From Thermoleophilia bacterium (lineage in GTDB: Bacteria; Actinomycetota; Thermoleophilia; Gaiellales; Gaiellaceae): 23,830 nucleotides of DNA. A model generated the notes under the pieces. That model had not been told where the DNA came from. It searched no databases and saw only the letters and a program-made list of their open reading frames with translations. A program made the translations under genes and the position numbers. Shown here in pieces: positions 1-7,247 of this stretch. The stretch lies in contig JAERMP010000024.1 in the NCBI GenBank assembly GCA_016844515.1, positions 1-23,830 on the forward strand. Direction: 5' to 3'. Each line of letters opens with the position of its first letter. Position 1 is the stretch's first letter.

Positions 1-80
1 CCCTGCCCGAGCGCGAGGGTTGGCGCAACGAGCGCGGCGAGAGCCGCGCTCGTGACTGCGATACGGGTGACGAGCTTCAC
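1..80 (-). CDS. Partial Tad-operon gene downstream of cpaF (N-terminus only)
   Basis: A GTG codon at 80-78 overlaps the cpaF TGA stop by four bases (GTGA), the usual sign of a translationally coupled operon gene. The 26 codons visible before the window edge read [20 protein letters not shown] and on to TLALGQG: a short basic start, a hydrophobic stretch and an Ala-rich end, as in a Sec signal peptide. In Tad operons the gene after cpaF is usually the inner-membrane platform protein TadB, but TadB normally starts with a membrane helix and not a cleavable signal. It could be a TadB variant with an added extracytoplasmic domain, or another secreted Tad accessory protein. Only the N-terminus is seen, so no firm product name is possible. 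Confidence 0.6.
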   Translation of the reverse strand, partial: MKLVTRIAVTSAALAALVAPTLALGQ

Positions 81-1423
81 GCGGTGGCGCCTCGTCGCTC
101 GTCGAGTGAGGAGACTCGCTCGCCGAACATGCTCTGTGGGAGCTCGATGCCGCGTTTGCGGAACTTGTCGAGGAAGACGGGGCGGAGGCCGGTCGGCTTG
201 AGCGCACCGGTGATCGTCCTGTCTGGCGCGACCGACTCGATCTCGAACTCGAAGATGTCCTGCAGCTGGATCACGTCGGACTCCATCCGGAGGACCTCGG
301 TGATCTGCACCACTCGGCGTGAGCCGTCTTCCATGCGATCGATGTGCACGAGGAGGTCGAGCGCGGCCGAGATGTGCTGGCGAATGGCTCGCAACGGCAG
401 GTCGTATCCCGCCATCATCACCATGGTCTCGATGCGGTGAAGACCGTCGCGGGGCGAGTTCGAGTGCACCGTCGACAGGGAGCCGTCATGGCCGGTGTTC
501 ATCGCCTGGAGCATGTCGAGCGCCTCGGCGCCACGACACTCGCCGACGATGATCCGGTCGGGCCGCATACGGAGCGAGTTTCGAACGAGGTCGCGGATCG
601 GGATATGGCCTTCGCCCTCGATGTTCGGGGGACGTGCCTCGAGCCGGAGCACGTGGCGCTGATGCAACTGGAGCTCGGCCGCGTCCTCGATCGTCACGAT
701 CCGCTCGTTGTTCGGGATCGACGCCGACAGAGCATTCAGGAGCGTCGTCTTCCCGGAGCCCGTACCGCCCGAGATAAGCATGTTGAGCTGCGCCTCGATG
801 CAGCGCGAGAGGAAGTCGACCGACTCCTCCGAGAGCGAGCCGATGTTGATCATGTCCTCCATCGACAGGCGCCTGCGGCTGAACTTCCGGATCGTCATCA
901 ACGGCCCGGAGAGCGACAGTGGCGGGATGATCGCGTTGACGCGGCTGCCGTCGGGCAGGCGCGCGTCGACCATCGGCGAGGACTCGTCGATGCGCCGGCC
1001 GATCTGCGAGACGATCTTGTTGATGATGCGGCGCAGGTGGGACTCGTCCGTGAAGCGGACGGTCGTCTCGTACAGCTTGCCGCCGCGCTCGATCCAGACG
1101 TCGTCGGGGCCGTTGCACATGACCTCGGTGATGGAGTCGTCGGCAAGCAGGCGCTCGAGCGGCCCGTAGCCGAGGATGTCGTCGAGGATCTCAGCCGTCA
1201 GCCGCTCGCGGTCTTCGCGGGCGATCCCGGCCTCGTCGTTGAGGAGGCGCCGGATGTCGGCCGTGACGCGGTCGCGGAGCTCGCTCGGATCGACGGAGAT
1301 GTTGAAGAGCTGCGGCCCGAGCTCGGAGATGACGCTCATGTGCACGCGGTTCTTGAGCTCGGCGAACGGCTCCTGCTCTCGTGCCGGGGCCCGCTGGCTC
1401 GTGATTCGCTCGTGGAGTTCCAT
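77..1423 (-). CDS. cpaF: CpaF/TadA-type secretion ATPase of the Tad pilus
   Basis: This is the cytoplasmic hexameric ATPase that powers assembly of the Flp/Tad pilus. The 448-residue protein has the full family layout: an N-terminal helical domain (about 1-110), an N2 domain with the [17 protein letters not shown] signature near 152-168, the Walker A motif GGTGSGKTT at 219-227, the Asp box IEDAAELQL near 245-253, Walker [10 protein letters not shown] at 290-298, and the His box [13 protein letters not shown] at 310-322. Length is normal for CpaF. The ATG at 1423 is supported by a strong Shine-Dalgarno AGAAGGAG nine bases upstream. It sits 168 bases after the cpaE-like gene and overlaps the next gene by four bases. 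Its ribosome binding site can pair with the end of the preceding gene (see the element at 1429-1592). Confidence 0.96.
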   Translation of the reverse strand: MELHERITSQRAPAREQEPFAELKNRVHMSVISELGPQLFNISVDPSELRDRVTADIRRLLNDEAGIAREDRERLTAEILDDILGYGPLERLLADDSITEVMCNGPDDVWIERGGKLYETTVRFTDESHLRRIINKIVSQIGRRIDESSPMVDARLPDGSRVNAIIPPLSLSGPLMTIRKFSRRRLSMEDMINIGSLSEESVDFLSRCIEAQLNMLISGGTGSGKTTLLNALSASIPNNERIVTIEDAAELQLHQRHVLRLEARPPNIEGEGHIPIRDLVRNSLRMRPDRIIVGECRGAEALDMLQAMNTGHDGSLSTVHSNSPRDGLHRIETMVMMAGYDLPLRAIRQHISAALDLLVHIDRMEDGSRRVVQITEVLRMESDVIQLQDIFEFEIESVAPDRTITGALKPTGLRPVFLDKFRKRGIELPQSMFGERVSSLDERRGATA

Positions 1424-1428
1424 GAGTT

Positions 1429-1592
1429 AGTGCTCCTTCTCGGAAGTCACTTGATGCTCCGGCGCGCGAAAGGCGAGCCAGGCTAGGACGCAGGGAGCGC
1501 CCGTATTGGTGAATACGGGCGCGACCGAGGACGACGCATGGCGACGCCTTGCAGCCGCCCGGAGCGCGAGATGATTTTCGGGAAGGAGCACT
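1429..1592 (-). promoter_or_regulatory. Long-range inverted repeat that can sequester the cpaF ribosome binding site
   Basis: On the minus strand the cpaF Shine-Dalgarno region GAAGGAGCACT (1439-1429) is perfectly complementary over 11 bases to AGTGCTCCTTC (1592-1582). That second arm starts with the last base of the upstream gene's TAA stop codon. In the mRNA the two arms would pair across the 142 bases between them, which contain the hairpin at 1497-1522. A ribosome terminating on the upstream gene would cover the first arm and free the site, which suggests translational coupling of cpaF to the cpaE-like gene. The complementarity is seen directly; the regulatory role is inferred. Confidence 0.55.
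1497..1522 (-). other. Perfect 11-bp hairpin between cpaE-like gene and cpaF
   Basis: The arms GCGCCCGTATT (1497-1507) and AATACGGGCGC (1512-1522) are perfect reverse complements around a four-base loop. No T-tract follows on either strand, so a simple intrinsic terminator is unlikely. It may be an mRNA processing or stabilising element, or a brace that brings together the longer arms at 1429-1439 and 1582-1592. Confidence 0.7.
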
Positions 1593-2587
1593 TATGCCTT
1601 TCTTCCGAAGAGCCGGCGCTTGGAGCCGGCGTCGGCGCCTGCCAGCGCAGGGACGGGTACCTCGACGGCCGTGACATCGCCGGCGAGCAGATCGGTCAAA
1701 CGTCCGAACGCCTCGGCCGGCTCCGACTGGGGCCGCGCGACGACGATCGGAATTCCCTCGTTGACCGTTCGCGGGATCTCACGATCCGACGGGATGAAGA
1801 CATCCGGTGTGCGTCCGAGGACGGCCTCGACGTCGGACTGGCTGATTCCGACCCTCGAGTGGGCTCGGTTCAGAAGAAGGAAGATCTTGTCGGGGTCGTA
1901 CTTCATGAGCTCGAGCGTCTCGAGCCCGAGCTTCGTGTTCTTCAGGGAGAGCGAATCGAGCATGCCGACCATGACGATCTCGGTCGAGTTGTCGATCGAG
2001 GTGATCACCTCGGCCGTGAAGCCCGGGGGAGTATCGACGATGACCCAGTCGTAGTTCGCCCGCAGGATCGAGTAGATCTCGCGCAGGAGCTCGGCGCCGA
2101 CCGCGCTCGCCTGGTCCGGTCGTCGCGGGGCGATGAGCGTGTGGACACCGGACGAATGGACGGAGAGGAAGTCCTGCAGCTTGACGAAGTCGAGGGCGCC
2201 GGGGGACTGGGCGAGGTCGTACACGGTCTTCTCGGGAGGCAGGCCGAGGCACAGCGCCACATCGCCGAACTGGAGATCGAGGTCGATGAGCGCCACGCGC
2301 TCGCCGCGCTGCGCGAGGCAGACGGAGAGATTCGTGGATGTGAGCGTCTTGCCCGTGCCGCCCTTCGGGCCGAGGACGCAGACGAGGCGGGAGTTCTCGT
2401 TCGAGACCGGAGTCTCGGCGCCCTGCTTCCGGGCAAGCAGCTTGTGGACCTCGAAGCTGATCTGATCCGGAGTCGCCGGGAGCATGACGATGTCGTCTGC
2501 GCCGGCTTCGAACGCGCGCCTGAGGAAGCCGTTGGGCGATCCGTGGCCCAGAACCATGACGTTCAGGTCAGGGTTCTGGCGGGCCAC
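1592..2587 (-). CDS. cpaE: CpaE/TadZ-like ParA-family ATPase of the Tad pilus (main open frame; N-terminus disrupted)
   Basis: CpaE/TadZ proteins localise the Tad machine; they pair a degenerate receiver-like domain with a MinD/ParA ATPase domain. Numbering from the GTG at 2587, the end of the receiver-like domain is seen (MVLGHGSPNGFLRRAFEAGA, 11-30), then the deviant Walker A KGGTGKT at 75-81, the LIDLDLQFGDV segment, and the Walker B region VIVDTPPGF. The frame stays open upstream to about 2638 and encodes VACAGYSDRALLLLDA, family-typical sequence, so 2587 is not the natural start. The true N-terminus lies in another frame (2634-2729). An internal stretch between the two pieces, about 25 residues compared with relatives as I recall them, appears to be missing. 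Either the gene is broken or the assembly lost a segment. The ATPase core itself is intact. Confidence 0.85.
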   Translation of the reverse strand: MARQNPDLNVMVLGHGSPNGFLRRAFEAGADDIVMLPATPDQISFEVHKLLARKQGAETPVSNENSRLVCVLGPKGGTGKTLTSTNLSVCLAQRGERVALIDLDLQFGDVALCLGLPPEKTVYDLAQSPGALDFVKLQDFLSVHSSGVHTLIAPRRPDQASAVGAELLREIYSILRANYDWVIVDTPPGFTAEVITSIDNSTEIVMVGMLDSLSLKNTKLGLETLELMKYDPDKIFLLLNRAHSRVGISQSDVEAVLGRTPDVFIPSDREIPRTVNEGIPIVVARPQSEPAEAFGRLTDLLAGDVTAVEVPVPALAGADAGSKRRLFGRKA

Positions 2588-2633
2588 GGCGTCCAGGAGC
2601 AGCAGGGCGCGGTCCGAATAGCCGGCGCAGGCG

Positions 2634-2729
2634 ACTGAAGTCCTCGCCGCCTGGCAGCGAGTCCTGCACGTTCTCGACGTCGACGCCAGGTTCGACGGCG
2701 AGGAGTGCTTTTACCGGGCGGCTCGGCAT
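2634..2729 (-). pseudogene. Out-of-frame N-terminal fragment of the cpaE-like gene
   Basis: An ATG at 2729, 13 bases after the cpaB stop, opens a frame reading MPSRPVKALLAVEPGVDVEN and on to VQDSLPGGEDF. This looks like the first strand and helix of the CpaE receiver-like domain. From about 2636 the family-like sequence moves to a different frame (VACAGYSDRALLLL), while this frame runs to a TGA near 2570. Both pieces belong to one gene, joined here by an out-of-frame deletion. The position just after cpaB fits the expected start of the operon's next gene. Confidence 0.7.
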
Positions 2730-2742
2730 CAGTTGTTCCGAT

Positions 2743-3453
2743 CTACCTCAGCACCGTAGCGGCATTGGCCGTCGTCGGCTTCGTCGGCTTGGCGCCCACG
2801 ACCGGCCGGATGACGAACCAGAGCTGCGTGTTGTCCGCGGCGTACGCAAACGTTGCCGCGTCCTTCGTCTCCAGACGCAGGATCATGTTGCCAGTGCCGG
2901 TCGGGCCGGGGATCGTCGGAATTGCGAGCACCTTCACGTTCGGGCGGAACAGCTTCACGACGCCCGTGACGGCGGTGTAGATGTCCACGGAGTCGCCTGC
3001 CTGGATCTGCGAAAGGCTGCCGTGGACTTGGTCGATCGAGATCGAGATCGCACGCTGCTCGCCGGTGATCTGCGAGTCCACCGAGGCGGTGTCAGTGGTG
3101 GCGAAGTCGGTCGCGGTGAACTGGTGCCCAGGGAAGATCTCCACGGAGGCTGCTCGCCCGGCCAGGTACTGAGGATCGGAGATAGCGCCGACCTCGACCT
3201 CCTTGCGCGGGAGTGTCGTCGGCACGTACATGGCGCCGCTCGCAACGAGATTCCCCGGGGTGCCCGCAGGGATGTACTGCTTGGCCACGAGCACAGGCGT
3301 CGGGGCGTTCTCCCCGCCGACACGTGCGCGGTAGCGGTCGAGGTAGACGACGAGCAGGATCGCGGCGAGCACGATCGCGCCGATCCCGAGGGCGATTGCC
3401 CACCCGCGGGACGACATCCTGCCCGAGACTTTGCTGGTCAACGTATTGGACAT
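2743..3453 (-). CDS. cpaB: CpaB/RcpC-type Tad pilus assembly protein (SAF domain)
   Basis: CpaB (RcpC) is a membrane-anchored Tad assembly protein. The 236 residues show a short cytoplasmic start, one membrane helix at about 19-40 (WAIALGIGAIVLAAILLVVYL), then a SAF-like domain recognised by VLVAKQYIPAGTPG and the following VPTTLPRKEV segment (about 55-90). The C-terminal RcpC-type region contains the ISISIDQVHGSLSQIQAGDSVDIY block near 137-160, which is characteristic of the family. In diderms the partner is a secretin; no secretin gene is seen here, which fits a single-membrane host. The start at 3453 has an AAGGAG about ten bases upstream. A start at the internal MSSRGW is less likely but possible. 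Confidence 0.9.
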   Translation of the reverse strand: MSNTLTSKVSGRMSSRGWAIALGIGAIVLAAILLVVYLDRYRARVGGENAPTPVLVAKQYIPAGTPGNLVASGAMYVPTTLPRKEVEVGAISDPQYLAGRAASVEIFPGHQFTATDFATTDTASVDSQITGEQRAISISIDQVHGSLSQIQAGDSVDIYTAVTGVVKLFRPNVKVLAIPTIPGPTGTGNMILRLETKDAATFAYAADNTQLWFVIRPVVGAKPTKPTTANAATVLR

Positions 3454-3528
3454 GGCTTCCTCTCCTTGCTGCTCCTATTTCGGCACGTTCGAGGGATTAC
3501 ATGAATGATTCGGCGTTGGTACAGAAGA

Positions 3529-6081
3529 TCATTCGACCAGGACGGGAACGCACGGCTGCGTGCTGCCACCCGGGTTGCAGAGGACGCCGCTCCCCGTCGC
3601 GCCCGCATTGGGTAGCGCGTAGTTCAGGATGTGGCCCCACACGGCGTAGCCGCTCGCGGACCCGCCCGACAGGTCGAGGTCGGTCGGAGGGGTGCTCCCG
3701 GGACACGGGTCATCGATTTGCGTGACGCTGTTGGTGTTGCCGTTGACTCGCCCGTACCCGGTGATGTACACCTCGATGAAGCCGGTGATGGGATACGTGT
3801 CCTGACCGCTAGCTGCAAACGCCTCCGTCGGCGCGAGGAAGATCGTCACGATCCTCGGATCGTTCGGATCGAGGCGGGTGTTCTGCCCGGGCAGCTCCTG
3901 GTAGCCCAAAGGGGGTGTCCCGGTGTACCCGTTGTTGGTGTCCTTGTCCCAGTAGTTACGTCCCATCACGAACCCGGGCCCGGTTGCCGGGCAGGAGTTC
4001 TGGTTTTGGTTCCCGAACAGGCGGCCGTCGAGGCCTCGCTCGAGCTGGTTCATCGAGCCCGTCGGCCGCGTCTTGATGCAGCGGAGGGGCGGCCAGCGGC
4101 CGTCGTCCCACGGCGCCCCGGGGTTGGGCGTCGCGAAGATGCTGTTCTGCTGCGGGCACAAAGGAGTCCAGTCGAACGGATTCTTGGCGTAAAAGGGCCC
4201 GCAGCCCTGGATGACGCCGATGATGAGGACCTGGCCTTGGTTGATGTTCGGGTCGCAGTCGAGTGAGCCCATCTGGCTCGAGCCGATGCCGTCGTTGAAG
4301 AGGGTCGGCTGCTCGTTCGCGTCCTTGGCGATTCCGCCCTTCAGGCCCATCTCCACGTAGAAGCAGCTGTTGCCGCTGGTCGGCTGGCTGGCTGCCTCAG
4401 GGTAGGGGGTGTCGCCCAAGGGAGGGCTGCCGCACGGACTCCGGTCGGCGTTGAGGCGGAGCCATTGCACCGAGCTCGACGTGAGGCTGTTGCCGCGGAA
4501 CGCCCGCTGGACAGGCGACGCCAAGATCTGAACGTCAGTGGGTGCGACGCTCGGCGAGGGCGCGCCCCCGCCGGTGTAGAACCAGCGGCAGTTCGCGTTG
4601 AAACTGGCGCCACCGCAGGCAGCCGGGAGTCCGCCGCCCGAGGCGTTTCTCAATCGGACTTCGATTGCAACGGCGTTCTGCCGCGAGTTCGCCGGCAGGG
4701 GCAGATGCGGCGACGGATTGACGCCCGTGGTCGAGAAGCCGACATTGCCACCGCTGGCGCTCGGGTTGTTGTTGGAGACGTCACAGTTGTTCCCGTAGTT
4801 GCAGGATGAGCTCCCGTCGCCGCGGACGAGCCGGTAGCGGACCTGTACGTCAGATGCTCTCAGCGGCCCGGGCTGCAAGGGGCCGGGCGGAGGGGGGTCC
4901 GGATTCGGGTTGTACTGACCGGTGTACGGGCTGAGGTCGAGCTCGAGGAGCAAACGCGCGCTGCACGGCTGGTTCGGGTTCGCGTTGAAGTAGCCGGTGG
5001 TGTCGATGGTGGCCCTACAGACCGAACCCACCGCATTCGCATTCTCGAGGAACGCGGTGCGAAGCTCCGGCGGGCCGTTGCCCGCCCCGGTGTGGAACCC
5101 GCGAATGAACTGGAGCCCCGCCTGAACCGACTCCGACGGCCAGTTCCCCGTCGCGTAGTAGCAGTTGACGATCTGCGTGGACGCCGCCTGGTTGCAGAGC
5201 TGGCTCACCGTGGCGAAGCCTTGGTCCTCGAGGCACGGCGCCGAGGTGGTCGTGATCTTCGTCTGGGGATCGTTTGGATCAGGCCATAGGTTCGTGTCGC
5301 ACGCTCCGCGGAAGCTGATGGCGATCGCGACGCCCGTGGCAGCGGCCGGCGTGAAGTCAGCCCAGCCTCCTGTGACCCCGGTCGGGTCTTCGCTGTTGTA
5401 CGTCTCCCACCCTTGCAAGCCTCCAGGGAGTCCGAGGATGCCGCTGTTCTTCACGAAGTACTTGACGGCAAAGATGCTTCCGTTAGCCTCGTTGTAGAAG
5501 ACCGCCGCGGCGCTGACCGGCTCGGGAGCCCGCACGGCAATGGGGAGCACGCCGCTGATCCCTTCGGCCTCCTGGATCTCGATGCGCGCCTTGCGCTTGA
5601 TGTCGGGGAAGAGCGGGATCAGGCTGAAGAGCGGGAAGGAGTTGTCCTCCGTGACCTTGACGTCGAGGATCTTGGAGTCGCAGAGAGCGCCCGGAGTGGT
5701 TAGCGGATTGGATGGTGGGGAGTCCCATTGAGTCGGAATCGGGTTGCTGTCGTCGTCGTGCCACAAGCTTCCGTTCAGGACGGTGTGGATGCTCGTGTCG
5801 GGAACGCCGCCGACCTGGGGGTTGTTCGTCTGGGCGTACAGGCGCGCCTGTGCCTCGATTCTCGCGTCGATCTGGGACCCGCACGGGAACTCCCAGGAGC
5901 TGCCGCCGGCGAATGCGCCCGCGTCGGCCTTCGTCTGCAGGTGCTTGGCATGCGTGTACCAGTTGCCGATCCCGATGACGAACCCCCCGAGTGCGAGGAA
6001 GACCGGGAGCAAGAGCGCAAACATGACGACCACCTGGCCGCGCTCACTACCTGATCTCGGCGAACGAAGGTTCACGGACAT
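3529..6081 (-). CDS. TadG-like pilus assembly protein with very large extracellular region
   Basis: The N-terminus is a TadG-like module: a basic start, RGQVVVMF, then one membrane helix (about 17-38) and the IGNWYTHAKHLQTKADAGAFAGG block common in TadG proteins. The pseudopilin-like cleavage site G15/Q16 is present, but the usual Glu at +5 is Met (residue 20), typical of TadG and unlike true pilins. The remaining 800 or so residues are extracellular, rich in Pro, Asn, Gly and Cys, with a proline run (NPNPDPPPPGPLQPGP) mid-protein. I recognise no catalytic motif there. At 850 residues it is much longer than ordinary TadG proteins. It overlaps tadE by ten bases, so the two are coupled. A GGGAG lies seven bases before the ATG at 6081. 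Confidence 0.82.
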   Translation of the reverse strand: MSVNLRSPRSGSERGQVVVMFALLLPVFLALGGFVIGIGNWYTHAKHLQTKADAGAFAGGSSWEFPCGSQIDARIEAQARLYAQTNNPQVGGVPDTSIHTVLNGSLWHDDDSNPIPTQWDSPPSNPLTTPGALCDSKILDVKVTEDNSFPLFSLIPLFPDIKRKARIEIQEAEGISGVLPIAVRAPEPVSAAAVFYNEANGSIFAVKYFVKNSGILGLPGGLQGWETYNSEDPTGVTGGWADFTPAAATGVAIAISFRGACDTNLWPDPNDPQTKITTTSAPCLEDQGFATVSQLCNQAASTQIVNCYYATGNWPSESVQAGLQFIRGFHTGAGNGPPELRTAFLENANAVGSVCRATIDTTGYFNANPNQPCSARLLLELDLSPYTGQYNPNPDPPPPGPLQPGPLRASDVQVRYRLVRGDGSSSCNYGNNCDVSNNNPSASGGNVGFSTTGVNPSPHLPLPANSRQNAVAIEVRLRNASGGGLPAACGGASFNANCRWFYTGGGAPSPSVAPTDVQILASPVQRAFRGNSLTSSSVQWLRLNADRSPCGSPPLGDTPYPEAASQPTSGNSCFYVEMGLKGGIAKDANEQPTLFNDGIGSSQMGSLDCDPNINQGQVLIIGVIQGCGPFYAKNPFDWTPLCPQQNSIFATPNPGAPWDDGRWPPLRCIKTRPTGSMNQLERGLDGRLFGNQNQNSCPATGPGFVMGRNYWDKDTNNGYTGTPPLGYQELPGQNTRLDPNDPRIVTIFLAPTEAFAASGQDTYPITGFIEVYITGYGRVNGNTNSVTQIDDPCPGSTPPTDLDLSGGSASGYAVWGHILNYALPNAGATGSGVLCNPGGSTQPCVPVLVE

Positions 6082-6647
6082 GCGCCGACTCCCGACAAGT
6101 GACCGTTCGCTGGCGCGGGCACCGTCGGATCCGTGGTTTGCTCGAGGCGCATGGTCGCGTCCGCTCTGAGCGTGATCGTTCCTAGGCCGACGATCGGGAC
6201 GAACGTGAACGGCGTTTGGAGGCTCACTCGAACCGGAGTGCCGACGCGGCCGATCGTCGTGAGGGCGTCACCATCGTCTGGGTAGCAGATGCTCACGACC
6301 ACCGAGTTCCTGAGACCCTGCGAGAGCGCCTGCTGAGTGAGGTATGCGTCGAGCGCGTTGGCGCCGGTGCAGCTGCCGGCGGCTGCCGTGCGCGCGCAGC
6401 CGGGCCACGCGTTGACGACCGCCCAGCGCGCTCCCTGATTCGCGATGCGCTGCTGGTCGAGCCAGAAGTTGAGCCCGATGCCGAACTGGATGATCCCCGC
6501 GACGAGGATGAGGAGCGGGAACAGGATGATGGCGAACTCGACCATCGCCTGGCCGCTCTCGCGGTCCCGGCGACGTCGCGTGCCGATTAGATCGTGTGTC
6601 TTCACGAGGCCTCCAAGGCTCCTATCGGAACGAAACGGTTCGGGCAT
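6072..6647 (-). CDS. tadE: TadE-family pseudopilin
   Basis: TadE proteins are minor pseudopilins of the Tad system. The 191-residue product carries the type IV pseudopilin signature ESGQAMVEFA: cleavage is predicted between G32 and Q33, with the conserved Glu at +5 (E37), followed by a hydrophobic helix to about residue 60. A soluble extracellular domain with several Cys follows. The ATG at 6647 is preceded by GGGAGGGAG. A GTG at 6605 (residue 15) with a GGAGG four bases upstream is a credible alternative start, still leaving a basic leader before the cleavage site. The gene lies after the strong hairpin that follows flp and overlaps tadG by ten bases. Confidence 0.9.
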   Translation of the reverse strand: MPEPFRSDRSLGGLVKTHDLIGTRRRRDRESGQAMVEFAIILFPLLILVAGIIQFGIGLNFWLDQQRIANQGARWAVVNAWPGCARTAAAGSCTGANALDAYLTQQALSQGLRNSVVVSICYPDDGDALTTIGRVGTPVRVSLQTPFTFVPIVGLGTITLRADATMRLEQTTDPTVPAPANGHLSGVGACP

Positions 6648-6745
6648 GAGCCTTTGTCTCCCTCCCCTGGTCGACGGCTCTGGGGTCTGACGTCACTCCT
6701 CATTGTGCCCCCAAGTGGTCGATTCCGAAAGGGTGCTTTCACATA

Positions 6746-6789
6746 GTGAACGCCGGCCCGGTCGAGGGGGTAACCGGGCCGGCGTTCAC
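6746..6789 (-). terminator. 17-bp perfect hairpin after flp (terminator, attenuator or mRNA end)
   Basis: Arms 6746-6762 (GTGAACGCCGGCCCGGT) and 6773-6789 are perfect reverse complements over 17 bases with a ten-base loop. The element lies between the flp stop and tadE on the minus strand. No T-run follows, so full Rho-independent termination is uncertain. Partial termination or protection of the flp mRNA end would fit the need for far more pilin than assembly proteins. The first arm's GTGAA can alternatively pair with TTCAC at 6738-6742. Confidence 0.7.
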
Positions 6790-6843
6790 AATCGCTGCCT
6801 CGGCGGTCAGAAAGCTCTGACAGCCGTGACAAAGGCGGGTCGG

Positions 6844-7059
6844 TTACGGACCGCCGGGTGCGCCCGAGACGCTGTTTGACGCGTCCGAGAACAGTCCCTG
6901 GATCTCGTCCCGCAGCAGCACGATCGCGGCGATGATGGCGATGGCGAGGAACCCGAGCAGAATCGCGTATTCCGTCGTCGTCTGACCATCCTCGCGGTTG
7001 CGCAGATCGGAAGCTGCAACCTGCATCCGAACAGCTGTGCGAAGAAGAATGTCACTCAT
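6844..7059 (-). CDS. flp: Flp-type major pilin
   Basis: This is the structural subunit of the Tad/Flp pilus, exported as a prepilin, cleaved by a prepilin peptidase and polymerised at the membrane. The 71-residue product shows the diagnostic Flp motif: a charged leader ending in G25, then QTTTEYAILLGFLAIAIIAA, with Glu at +5 (E30) and Tyr at +6 (Y31) of the mature protein. The hydrophobic helix (about 31-49) is followed by a short tail, IQGLFSDASNSVSG. Size is normal for Flp. It is the first gene of the operon and is followed by a strong hairpin. Its ribosome binding site GGAGG lies inside a perfect 12-base palindrome. No prepilin peptidase gene is in the window. Confidence 0.95.
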   Translation of the reverse strand: MSDILLRTAVRMQVAASDLRNREDGQTTTEYAILLGFLAIAIIAAIVLLRDEIQGLFSDASNSVSGAPGGP

Positions 7060-7191
7060 TACGGAGGTACCTCCTCCCTGGGTGTCGTGGGGTGTGGCTA
7101 CAACCCCTTCGGCCTATCAGCCCGTTGGCCTTTCGGGCCTTCTCAGGTTCTGTGTGCCCCCGGCTCCCGACAACCGGCCGATTGGTCGGTT
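7060..7191 (-). promoter_or_regulatory. Structured leader and ribosome binding site of flp
   Basis: The minus-strand leader of flp holds several inverted repeats: the palindrome GGAGGTACCTCC (7063-7074), which contains the Shine-Dalgarno GGAGG; GGGGT/ACCCC arms near 7087-7107; a GGCC-CGAAA-GGCC hairpin near 7127-7139; and AACCGGCC/GGTCGGTT arms (7172-7179 and 7184-7191, one wobble). It separates divergent genes, so flp promoter elements should lie here, but I could not place a confident -10/-35 pair. I could not match the structure to a known riboswitch class by eye. Confidence 0.4.
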
Positions 7192-7247
7192 CCCACTAGA
7201 CCATCGGCTGCATCGCATCCTCCGGGGCTAGCGCCATCATCAGGCGG

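Noticed and set aside
344..1486. Long plus-strand open frame (380 codons) opposite cpaF
   Set aside because: Arg/Asp/Leu-rich shadow of a high-GC coding strand, with no family motif; cpaF on the other strand has complete catalytic motifs.
1538..2638. Long plus-strand open frame (366 codons) opposite the cpaE-like gene
   Set aside because: Composition is that of an antisense shadow, and the opposite strand encodes a clear ParA-type ATPase.
3503..3534. Seven-base inverted repeat at the tadG stop (GAATGAT/ATCATTC) as a terminator
   Set aside because: Short AT-rich stem with an 18-base loop and no T-tract; too weak to support a terminator inside the operon.
6688..6695. TGACGTCA palindrome as an operator
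   Set aside because: A single 8-base palindrome with no second copy or known regulator; chance occurrence is plausible.
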